Shown here: positions 24,121 through 34,600 of the stretch, piece after piece
How the letters are laid out: every line of letters starts with the position of its first letter
Numbering within the stretch: the stretch's first letter is position 1
Origin: Lineus longissimus
Lineage: Eukaryota; Nemertea; Pilidiophora; Heteronemertea; Lineidae
Assembly: GCF_910592395.1 (NCBI RefSeq)
Contig: NC_088316.1
Coordinates: 20,026,001 to 20,090,000 of the forward strand
Reading direction: 5' to 3'
DNA length: 64,000 nt
Made by a program: the position numbers and the translations under genes
Notes under the pieces: generated by a model
Databases searched by the model: none
The model's input: only the letters and a program-made list of their open reading frames with translations
What the model was told of the DNA's origin: nothing

Positions 24121-25196
24121 TATGTGAGTGTTTCCCGTGTGTGAGTGTTTCCCCTCATTGTTTGGGAACGCTCAAAAATAGATTGACAAGTTTTTCTGTG
24201 TATCCCCCCTATTGAAAAGTCGTGGTCTCTCTAGCTGCCTATTGTTTGGAAACACTGACACATGGGGAACAACCACAGATGTTACACCGGTTCAGAGACT
24301 GGAGTTTCCCATGTACGTGGCAAATGTACATCTGAGGTATGGGGCCTCATGGAGTGTGTTGTTGTAATGTTTCCATCTAGCTGTGATGTTTGATATTCAA
24401 TAAATGGCAATCGATGTATTCATTTGTCGTTGTTTTGTAAAATATGGTAAACGATGGAAGCCACTGAATGATTTTGTGTACTAGTAATTTGGCACCCATT
24501 TTGAATCATGGCAGCCATGTTGAAGTGAGCCAAAATCCAGGTCAGCATCCCAATAAGGAAGGCGCCCGCTTAGCTCACCACCAGATTACGAGTGACAGTT
24601 TATGACTTGTCGAAATATCGCATGCATTTTATATTCACCATGTTAACTGTGCTAATTGTTGACGAGACAACTCGCATGCAAATAGTGCGACTAAGGTTAC
24701 GTAACTTGTAGCCGCTAACATTGTATGTTTAGTGACAAACATCAACATGGTCTGGGCAGAATAACAAATGGACAATGGCTGTGGTCAACACGATAATGGT
24801 ACAAGCTAGGACACATTGAAGCCAGGAATCTCACAAGCAAATCCGTCCTGCGTGCACTAACAGGCCAAGAAGGTAAGCCAGTCGTGCTGGGGATTAATTG
24901 TGTGTTTTTGAAATCCTATTCCAGATTAACGAACTTGCTATTGGTTTTATCGTTGACTATAATGTCAGCAGGAAATATGGAAAACAATAACAGCATGTTG
25001 AAAGCCAACATCGGGCCTATGTGTTGAGCGTGTTTTAGGCCTACAAACACGAATAAGGCGTCTCTCCCGGCATTCAAACAGGGAAAGCCGTTACACAGTT
25101 GACAAATTTCTACTGTATCGCCGTACACGGGTCAACTATACCGATTAAGAGGTTGAGAGGGATTCCAAGTGACTGATACTGGTACAGGTAACGGAC
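24121..25196. other. Intergenic DNA between cyclase and fucosyltransferase
   Basis: No coding sequence is supported. It starts with a short duplicated GTGTGAGTGTTTCCC motif (about 24124-24155). An AATAAA at 24399-24404 is the first plausible polyadenylation signal for the upstream cyclase. The remainder should include the fucosyltransferase promoter and 5' UTR, but no core element is distinctive. Confidence 0.5.
24399..24404 (+). promoter_or_regulatory. Polyadenylation signal AATAAA, candidate for the cyclase
   Basis: Canonical AATAAA on the coding strand of the cyclase, about 2.05 kb after its stop and 280 bp past the transposable element. It is the first clear hexamer after the stop; a weaker ATTAAA lies inside the element near 23905. 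Assignment to the cyclase is inference. Confidence 0.4.
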
Positions 25197-25244
25197 ATGA
25201 CAGCCATTGGAACTCGGCGACGTCTCTTTCCCATTGAGGATATG
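25197..25244 (+). CDS. Putative first coding mini-exon of the fucosyltransferase
   Basis: ATG at 25197 opens a frame of 16 codons to a consensus donor ATG|GTGAGT. An in-frame stop (TGA at 25170) lies upstream. Joined to the acceptor at 25630, the frame continues through His-His into the main ORF. The resulting tail (MTAIGTRRRLFPIEDM) is basic and suits a type II Golgi protein. The alternative is that this is a 5' UTR exon and translation starts at 25636. Confidence 0.5.
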
Positions 25245-26790
25245 GTGAGTAGCTATCTGATATGACCGCCGCGCTAACATGGAGTAGAGAGTTGGTAATA
25301 TCCTGACGAGCGAAATTCTAGAAGCGATATTGAGGCACCATACACATAGTAACTCTATTTAACCAGTAAATATTAATAAGATTGTTCATACCATGTTGTC
25401 ACCAGTTTCGTGATATCAACGTGTATATTGCGCCCTTTGAGGACACGTATATACCACGGATGTACAGCCTTACTATAGGTGACGAATTCCAGCTCAGTGT
25501 GGTGCCAGCACGTTCTATTTGGGCGACGTGCATGATTTGCAGATTCCCGCCAATGATTAGAGGCGAACCCCACCACGACCCCTGTGTCAATCAACTCGTC
25601 TCATTGTCGTTTTCTGGCTTTCCTTTCAGCACCATATGTTTCGCTACCTGTGTCGCGTGGATCGCTTCAAGGGCGTGGTTGTCAGGGTAATCACGGTATT
25701 CCTCCTGGTTCCCTTGTTACTATGGCTGGTTGCCAGGCCACCACTCATCAAGCTTCCATCACGAACTTCGAACTACTTCAAGGTCGCCTACGGAACGTTG
25801 TATTACTTCGCCTCATGGCGGGAGTCATACACGAAGGAGGACGCGTATCAACATTGTGAATATAAGAACTGCATTCCGACTAGAGATGTCACAGATGCAG
25901 ACGCTGTTGTATTCCATAACTGGGATATCAACATGCCTTTTTCAGATACGAGGTCGGGGCGGAATCGGGCGAAACAAGTGTGGATTTACTATGGACTGGA
26001 GCCCTTGGCGCGGACCAACTGGTTCCCGGCTGCACTCAATGGCCTGTTCAATTGGACAATGACGTACATGTCCACATCAGACATCCCACTCAAATATCAC
26101 GTCTACGAAAAGGTACAGAATGTTTCCTCAAGAAAGTGTGATCTCACTCCCGTATTGAATAAACCTCGAACAGCGCTCATGGTGGCAAGTCACTGTCATA
26201 CTGTCAGCAGGCGAGAGGAACTGGTCGAAGAGCTCCGAAAGGATATTGACGTGGATGTCTTCGGTAAATGTGGCGAACCGTGCCCAAATAATTGTGACTT
26301 TGGTTTGTTTGAAAAGAAATACAAATTCTATTTTGCCTTTGAGAATTCGAAATGTTTGGAGTACGTCACCGAGAAAGTTTGGATGAACGCTTTAGCCGTT
26401 GGTCTAGTTCCTGTGGTTCTTGGCGGGAAAACCAGAAAGGATTACGAGATGCTTCTCCCGCCAGATTCATTCATTTACGCAGACGACTTCTCGTCACCAA
26501 AACTACTGGCGGGACATTTAAGAACCGTCGGATCAGACCCGAAACTTTACAACAATTATCTGAAATGGAGGAAGGTTTTCAGACTGTCAAATTCTCAAGA
26601 AAACACGGACTTGTGTTCAATATGTCGAGGTCTTAATAACAAAACGCTGATGTCTAAGCCACGCGTTGTTAGAAATCTTGAAAAGTTTTGGAATGTCACC
26701 CAGGACTGTCATGGCGCTGGGCCCGGTGCACATAAAACGAGATGGGCTACTCTGAAGGGATATCTTCTTTACCTATTCGGGGTGCTGTAA
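25197..26790 (+). CDS. Alpha-(1,3)-fucosyltransferase, GT family 10
   Basis: A Golgi type II membrane enzyme that transfers fucose from GDP-fucose to GlcNAc of glycans. The main exon (25630-26790) is open from ATG 25636 for 384 residues. It has a short basic cytoplasmic end, a membrane anchor (about residues 16-33, VVVRVITVFLLVPLLLWLVA), a stem and the GT10 catalytic region. The family signature YKFYFAFENSKCLEYVTEKV is clear, followed by ALAVGLVPVVLGG; an upstream FHNWDINMPF and a late CSIC (CxxC) also fit. N-glycosylation sites include NWT, NVS and NKT. Just before ATG 25636 is an AG acceptor (25628-25629). A small exon 25197-25244, ending ATG|GTGAGT, splices in phase 0 and would add 18 residues (16 from the small exon plus His-His), giving 402. 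Invertebrate GT10 genes multiply by lineage, so no specific FUT name is given. Confidence 0.92.
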
Positions 26791-26821
26791 CTCGTCACTT
26801 TATTTTAGTAGAGGAATGTGC

Positions 26822-26827
26822 AATAAA
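26822..26827 (+). promoter_or_regulatory. Polyadenylation signal AATAAA of the fucosyltransferase
   Basis: AATAAA lies 31 bases past the fucosyltransferase stop codon, implying a very short 3' UTR. A second AATAAA occurs near 27249, past the minisatellite, and could give a longer form that includes the repeat. Confidence 0.6.
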
Positions 26828-26954
26828 AAGGACGATATTCAAATTGTCAAAGGAAACTAAGGCCGAAGGTTGCTTAGGACCTAACCCCCGAGACAGATAG
26901 ATATTTGGAGATTCTATTGCAAGTACCCCACTGATGTCTTGCACCCCTGCACCT

Positions 26955-27169
26955 CTTCTTCTCTTCATACAGTCTGATGTTCAGCATGCTTCAATACCTT
27001 CTTCTCTTCATACAGTCTGATGTTCAGCATGCTTCAATACCTTCTTCTCTTCATACAGTCTGATGTTCAGCATGCTTCAATACATTCTTCTCTTCATACA
27101 GTCTGATGTTCAGCATGCTTCAATACCTTCTTCTCTTCATACAGTCTGATGTTCAGCATGCTTCAATAC
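26955..27169. repeat. 43-bp minisatellite, five copies
   Basis: The unit begins CTTCTTCTCTTCATACAGTC and ends CAGCATGCTTCAATAC. Five copies in exact 43-bp register fill 215 bases with only isolated substitutions (for example ATTCTT in the fourth). It lies directly after the fucosyltransferase polyadenylation signal. Confidence 0.95.
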
Positions 27170-27340
27170 CTTCTAACCTGTCGTATTTGCACCTTGCACC
27201 AGTTTAATGTAACTTCTGCTGATATGAAATGTAACTTTTATAGGGCAACAATAAACTTATTTTAATTTGAATTTGTGTACTAGTGGTCTCAGAAAAAACA
27301 GAACTAACAAAAGTCAGGTTATCATTATATCTATGGCGTC

Positions 27341-27346
27341 TTTATT
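27341..27346 (-). promoter_or_regulatory. Minus-strand AATAAA, possible distal polyadenylation site of FAT-like gene
   Basis: TTTATT on plus reads AATAAA on minus. Using it would give the cadherin a 3' UTR of about 3.6 kb and put its 3' end roughly 90 bp from the second fucosyltransferase hexamer near 27249, a tight tail-to-tail arrangement. No transcript evidence is available. Confidence 0.25.
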
Positions 27347-28737
27347 TCATTAGAAAACAAAGAGACAATGGCATGTAACCATGGTAACGCGTCACATGCT
27401 AATCACAATCTCTCAACCCTCCAAGTTTCTCCTCCTGATTGTACAAATACTGGAATCTTATAGAACCTCATAGAAAATATACAAATATTACTACTTTCTC
27501 TTATTCCAAACCTCCAACAATACGACATGACAACAGAGAGCCACGTCACAGACCTGCAGTTAACCTCAACTTCAACATTTAGTCTGTTAGATTATGACTG
27601 AAAACATGCACACATCAGCATTGTTTGATAAAATGTGATTAACCTTAGATCCTGGATAAGACTCATCACTGATACTGGCCTGGTGCTCTGACTAATTGTT
27701 AAAACAGGCGAGAACCATCACAAGTCCTAAATATTATATTGTGACTATTTACAATTAACCCACCCTAACATGCAAGTACATGTAACTGGCCTTGTAAATT
27801 TGAAAATTAAAATGCACATTTCAAACATGCTTCTTCTCCAAGTCAACTGACTGGCGTTACTTATATGAACTATGACCACCCAGAAGCATGAGTTGGCCAG
27901 CTTGTAGAGAATCAGGCAGGCCTCCCAACTTACCAAGCCAGTCGGCCTTAATTGACCAGGTTACTTTAAACGTATACATTATATCCCCCTAGTATACATG
28001 TAATTACCACGCTCACATTTTGGCAAGCTTTAATTGTGATGGGCACATTCTTGTGTGTCCTTCCCAGGTTAGGCTAGCTTGGTAGGGTGAGAGGCCAGTC
28101 TTAACAAATGGGATTCTCAACAAGTTGGGGAGCGGCCTCTCCAGGGTGGTGACTGACACGAGTCAGAGCCACCACACAGGCACATTCAATCACGTCTTAC
28201 AAATCAAGGTGCACATGATCGACTCCTTTGCTACCTGTTCTCAACCCCTTTTCAGGTAGAAACATCATGTAATATAAGTTAACATTTGTTAAAGACGTAG
28301 CTGTAATTGACAACAACAAACTGTTTACAAGTATTAATGGAAAACCTTTTTGATCCACCCTACGACTATCATACGCTGACCCTTGTTTGTTTACTAGTTG
28401 TTTGACATGTCAAATGTCGGACGTTACAAATAACACCACAACCACACATCTATGCCACATGATTCTAGCTATTGGCTCAAACAACTTGACGTTGCAGGAA
28501 GAAACTAAAACAATTGGATTTTTATGCGGTAGTTCACCTGATTTCTAAAACCAATGCCTTCAGACTCAGCAACAGGAAGGGAAAAAGTGTTTTGGTAAAA
28601 AAAACGGAAATCCTAGTAACCGCAGGGGGTTAACCGGAAATTGCAACGATTTTATGGTCAACAAGGATTTGTTGCAATCCAAACTGATGATGTTCTCATT
28701 GATTGATTTTTAGATATCTTGTCTGGTTAACCCCTGG

Positions 28738-28950
28738 TCAATGCCTCCACCAGCCTGGTCCCACTACTCCACCACCCTGGTCGCACAACTCCACCAAAAG
28801 GTCCCACTCTTCCACCCTGGTCGTACTCCTCCACCCTGGTCGTACTCCTCCACCCTGGTCGCACTCCTCCACCAGGTGGTGGAGTATTGGGACCTTTGGG
28901 TGGAGGAGTGGGACCATGTTTACCTTTTTGGGTCCCACTCCTCCACCATT
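28738..28950. repeat. Minisatellite with 19-bp units and hairpin potential
   Basis: Tandem CTCCACCCTGGTCGTACTC units (19 bp, about three close copies at 28815-28872) are flanked by diverged CCACTCCTCCACC-type units. A TCCACCA/TGGTGGA hairpin sits near 28868-28884, and the following GGGACCTTTGGGTGGAGGAG is an inverted copy of the upstream units. Long proline/serine- or glycine-rich ORFs on both strands are products of the repeat. Confidence 0.8.
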
Positions 28951-30981
28951 TCAAGTACATACATACTCCTAAATATGGCATGAAAACAGTTCTGAACCTG
29001 TATGCAACTATATACAAACACTATCTAAATGAGGTAAATTATAGCCCACGCAGAAGGAAAAGATTTCCAAGGCAAACTTCGACAAGCGATAGAATGGTAC
29101 AAGGCCACATGGGCTTCCTGGAGTGTTTTCCTGGAGTAGTTTTGGGCCATACAGGCCATACTCACACCTGCTGAGTTAATGGCTTGGTTTATGGAACCAC
29201 TCAACTGCTTGGCAGATTCAGAATCATCAAGCAAAGTAGGCCAACGTTAGGCCTATATCAGGTTCAAAACCATTTCAAGAGAAAACAACACGTTTGCTTG
29301 CCATACCATTGAGAGATTCTTTCCTTCTGTGCAAGAGAATTCATATGGACAGAGAAACTTCACTTCTATCATCTAGTTGCCTCCATTTTCAATACTACAG
29401 ATAAGCTACAAGTACTCATATCGTGGTGCTCGTCTCTGAAAGAATTGTTACGAACAACAACCAACAAACATATACTTCAATAAGAAAGAACATAAACTCA
29501 TCATTATCATTCACACCACATGCACATTACATGTATATCATTGAGTTTAAAAACGGTACAAAAAGAACAAGAACACACAAAGGCTTATCTGTAGTATGGA
29601 AATATATATACACAGATATTTACATCACATAAGTTTGTGTAGTATTGAGTCATGAGTATGCTGACAATGTGGCGGTTTGACTTTATTAACATTTTCAATA
29701 CTTCAAATCATCAGAATAAGACCAACAACTTGTTCATTAAATGACTTGACAGGGCAGTGGACAAGTTAACAAGCACAGCACAAACAGGCCTTAATCATAT
29801 CTTATCTGACCAACCACAAAAAATCGAAAAGAAAATTTGACAACAACTTTAATTTTTCAAGCCACCCACTGTTGGTGCCAACCGTCAGGAAACGCTTGTG
29901 TAGAGTGGTGTATCTGTATGACAGGTCACCATGCAAGCTGACCCTAACCTCCTAGCACAGGAAATGTTGGCCACTTCAGTAGAAACAGATCATATGGAAA
30001 ACATCTAATCTTTAGATTGGAGCAACTAATCAACGCATCCCTTCTAATCCTGAGCTGAACGTCACAGTATATCCTCCTGAAACTTTACATAACATCGTAT
30101 AATAGCTTAACTGCAGCAGCATTCAAGGACTTATCCATCACTTCTTATATCACCTTTGTATTTATTATATACAGCAGTTTAAAAAGTCTAATCTATTAGA
30201 CATTTGTCTTCAGAGCTTTTTAATAATACTTCAACATCATCAGCTTTGCAAGCAGTGTCGACGATTATCCAATTGCTACCCATGATCTTCAATCACATCG
30301 AGAAGAAACCCCTCCGAAACTAAGCCTCTGCATACAACCAGAGGCTAGAGTTAAATTAAAGAACTTCAGAAGGGAAGAAAGCCTCTTGGTTAATACCGAT
30401 CAAATATTTATAAATAAGCACACAATGACATGGTTGGTCTTGATACATTATAACATTTCACTCTACAATGACTGCGGCTAATTACCTTAGCTTGATTATG
30501 CTTATTTTTCCGAGTTTTTGAACTTTGAACGATAAGAGTAAATTTCTATAAACATACTGTATAAAAACTCTCACAACACGTTTAACTTCAGTATTCAACA
30601 CTATTTGGGCCACTGCCGAGAGATATTCATGCAGTAAGTAAGAATCGCCCGAAAATATTAAAAAGTTATTCAGAGCTTTGTTGCCCAACAGAATGATCAA
30701 ACATATTCCCAAATACAGTGATAAAAGACAATGGTACCGGTAACCTTGGAAACAATGCTAACATCAAGATCACAGTTGACAGTCATCAAATATGCATGAA
30801 ATATCATAGATGACCAGAAATAACTACAATCTATTGATAAGTAATGTATGACGAGTTTAAGGTGAGGCAACTATCTGTATTAAAGTAGTTACGAGGGTAA
30901 ATGTACACATTATGGTTTTGGTACTTCAAAAGAGGTACGCAGTATGATAGGCCCAGCTCTGCCTGACCTTATACAGCAACC

Positions 30982-31679
30982 TCACACCTGTGTATGAAGA
31001 CGTGACCCGACCATCCTCGTCCCCTCATTGTCCTCATCCTCACTTGGTGCCTCGCTATCGTCTATATCACATAAACCAGATATATCAGACATAGTCGGCG
31101 AGGATCGACCGGCGACCGGCCCCGTCGTCTCCGGCTGTAACAATCGCTGAGTCACATCATCATCATTGTTCTCAAGATCCGTGAACTCACTGAGATTACC
31201 ATCCATCTCACGGTTATCCAGATCATCATCTGTGTATTGCACATTATCACTCAGCTCACTCTGTCCGTCCATTACATCCGACATGGACACGTTTGAGATA
31301 CTGTAGGTGGGTAGATAGTTATTCAAATGGGCATTATAGTCATGCTTGCGTAGGTCTTCATAATTAAGACCAGAGGGGGTCCCTAAGAATTGATTATAGT
31401 CCTCAATTCCATTGGGGTAGTCAGACTCCTCATTGTCAGAGTTATCAGCAAATTCAGAATCTCCGGCACATTCGGAATCTCCCACGTATTCCGAGCCATT
31501 TTCTAAGAACTCGTTGTCACTGACGTCAGTGAGGAGTTTGACCTCATGAACGGTGGCATTGCTATTGCTGCTTCGTGTTGTGTCACTGCCGCTGTGATCT
31601 AAGACTTCTCTTACGGGGAGTTCGGTGATGTTGTGGAGGGCAGGGTTGGGAGCCCAGTCTGATGTATCCCAATGATAAC
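30982..31679 (-). CDS. FAT-like last coding exon: distal tail with PDZ ligand
   Basis: The exon starts after TCTCTTCCAG with G-YHWDTSDWAPNPALHNITEL, the hallmark of FAT1-3 tails. It is 231 codons, highly acidic and serine-rich, with imperfect repeats such as GSEYVGDSECAGDSEFADNS. YNAHLNNYLPTYSISNVSMS parallels the NLNQYLPNFY block of vertebrate FAT1, and SDISGLCDIDDSEAPSEDED parallels its SDVSACCEVESE region. The protein ends RLHTQV, a class I PDZ ligand. No FPPPP-type Ena/VASP site is seen. Confidence 0.95.
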
Positions 31680-34600
31680 CTGGAAGAGAGAGGCATAAGT
31701 CAGTCACAGTGGTAACAGCTAAGCCACAGTCAGACTTTATGAAGGATGGTCTTGCAACAACAGGTGGTGGTTCTCAATAACGTGTTTATGTACAAAATCT
31801 TGATGTTTGGAACACACCTTCCCTCTTCTTCCTATCATGAAGATCATGAAGTGTAATGCGACCGGCTTGAAAGCGATTTAACCAAACTGTTTTCCGGAGG
31901 GCGATCTTCGGAAAACAGTTTCAATTCGCCTTTCGTGTGAACGTAGTATTGGGGTGTGAGTAGAACATGTTGAACAAGACATTCAAACACTCTCGTAACA
32001 GAAGCTATAAACCATGAACTCGGATACAAGCCACACGTGTAGTCTGGAACATGTTGAAAAGAGGCTCAAAGAGTATGTACCAGAACAGGTTTCATAACTT
32101 AATGGGCAATGGTGAGAAGGGGACAAAAGCTGTCTGAACAGAAGCAAAACTTGTTTGAAGCTAATCAGGTTTTGCAACATGAATTGGGGTTTGAAGTTGC
32201 TGATAAAGTTGGCAGGGGTTAAATCTGCTGAATAAACTGAGCTGACGGAACAGAAGCTTATGTTTAGCTTAACTGCCTTCATGAACACTTAACATGTTTG
32301 TAAAAGCTTTAAGGTGTTAGACAAAGGATCAATTTAGGCAGCTGAGTTTTAGTTAAATGTTTTACCTATACGTAATGCACAATGTCCTCAGTCTCGAGGA
32401 AAGCATCGGGAGACTCGAGGTCAGAATAACTACTTGCCATTTCGGCGCCTGACGAGGAGAAGTCAAAACATTGGAAAGCTGAATGAAATGAAGATGTTAT
32501 CGAATGGTACTTCAGCAGAATGATTTGAAAAGTCGCAGAAATGGTTGACGTTTAATGAGGAGAGCATAGAATCATTTTCATATTTGTTGTCAAGGGTGAA
32601 CAGTTTACAGGCATGACTATCAGGATTAAGTCTGCATGGCAGAGAGACAGCTACAGTGAATAGAAATTTGGATGTGTATGATTGAAAGAGAACAACAACT
32701 AGATGCTGAAGAATGTACAACACTCATTGAAGTTCAGGATGTGTAGAAGAATGGTATGTTCATGTTGACTACAAGTAGACATGTATAAAGGATGACGTAG
32801 TAATGCTCATGTCTGAAGAAGAAAGGAAGAGGTGGTTGTAGTCACTGGGGAGACGATGTAGCCTCAACAGCCACAGCAAGGTCTAGTTCAGGACGGCCAT
32901 TTAAGGCAAATACCGCATATTTCTGAAATACACCCTTCCCAATTTTGGATGAAAAATGCAACCATGAGCCTTTTTTCCCTTCGTGCTCTTTTACGTGGAC
33001 AAGCGCTGTGGTCTATGCGTAGAAACAAACAAGTGTTTGTACTGTGTTGGCAACATTGCTCTCCTTGTGAACCAAGGTACGACATCAAGAGGAAGCAAAG
33101 TGAAAAGGTTGATCAACTGGACCTACTGGCCCATTTTGCCCAAATAGCGTGGTAACCTAGAATGAATATAGTTGACCCAACCTCATTCAAGCGGTGTACA
33201 GGTGGGGGGCGGGGGGCACCCTGCAGATCACAGATGAGTGCTCGATTACTGGTGTGCCGTCTATTGAAGGAATGTGTGTACAAGCCATACTGTATACTGT
33301 GCATAAGATTCAGACACCATGGGTTGAGAGAGTGAGGAGAGAGGGAGGTAGGGGTCTTCATATGGGGCATCTAGAACTGAAAGGTCTATTAAGAAAATCA
33401 CCACCACTTCTGTTACTGAAAGGTACAGTTGCATGACAATGTGATATGTGATGATGCATGATTTTATGTGACTACATGCAGAGAGAAATGCACTGAATAT
33501 TGTGTCTACTGGTAAATCTGACAGTGTGACTTTTACAATAACCTTGAGCACCAACATAACATAACAAGTTGCTGATTTCATCACAGCAACCTTTTCCTAA
33601 ATCAAGCACCAAGAGTTCGAGACACACATCACACCATATAGCCTAAAGCACGTAGCTGGTCCGTAGCCCTGTCACAGCTACCTAACAACACCAGGGAAAG
33701 CTGTCTCTATGCCATCAAACTGGTGAAACCACAAGCAGTGTCTACTTGTACACAAATTGCAATGAAAATTGTGTAGCGATACGTGTCTACGGGTACGATA
33801 AGCTGGATAATGTGTTCATTAAAGCTACAAATTACAAAATATTTGATAAAGTGAAATACCCTTGATATTTCTCATGATAGCGATGTACTCTTCATCTGGA
33901 ATCAAGAGTCAAAGATATGTTCATTATGCTTAATTGACCATCAGGATGTGGGTTTGAATTGCTGAAAATTTAGACCAGGGCAAGAATTGTAAGCAGCAAT
34001 TTCAAAAAGTGCTGTCATGGTGCTTTCTTTGAGGAATCGTGGTTATATCTCACTTAGAGAGAAGCACATTTATTCACATCCATTTGCAAGTTAACATCTT
34101 TACTGCCGACCAGTGGATCTACCCTAACATTTGATCGAAAACCAGTCGAGCTTTTGATAAGACACACAACCAACTGATAGAGAACTGGGAAAAGGACCCA
34201 ACAGGCAACATGACACATGCATAGAGAAATCCAGAACAACACAAGATTACATGGACTGACCTGCCGTGAGGTCAGAAACCAAGACTGAATCTTACAGTGT
34301 TGCAAGAGCAAACTGAGGCAAGTGCTCCTCTGTAGATAAGGGAACATGCTCAACATCGATGACACTGGTGGGGCAAACCCAAATGACATGACAAACCCCT
34401 ATGGTCAAATACTGGCCTGGGGAATGCAATCTTTTATCAACCAAGATAACCCATCAGACCATGCACTCCCAATTCAAATAGACAACCAACATTCGATCAT
34501 ACGCCAAGACAGTGCAACCAGAACTCCTCACGTAATCTCTTACCATGGACCCAAGTAGCCACATCTGTTAAGGAAGGATCTGTGGGAGACATAGACTCAG

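Larger units (their letters stand above)
26828..30981. other. Region between convergent genes; probable FAT-like 3' UTR in part
   Basis: No coding sequence is supported here. It holds the 43-bp minisatellite and a proline-codon-like minisatellite (28738-28950), otherwise AT-rich DNA. The FAT-like gene ends at 30982 on the minus strand, so its 3' UTR extends leftwards. A minus-strand AATAAA (TTTATT at 27341-27346) is a possible distal site and other short TTTATT words occur nearer. The extent of the UTR is unknown. Confidence 0.5.

Noticed and set aside
28703-29017. Proline/serine-rich ORFs on both strands
   Set aside because: They are translations of the CCACCCTGG minisatellite; no coding context.
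33201-33216. G-quadruplex element
   Set aside because: Only two long G runs; possible but too weak to call as a regulatory feature.
34346-34558. 70-codon plus-strand ORF in the last FAT-like intron
   Set aside because: No known domain, no supporting start or splice context, and unremarkable length for intronic DNA.
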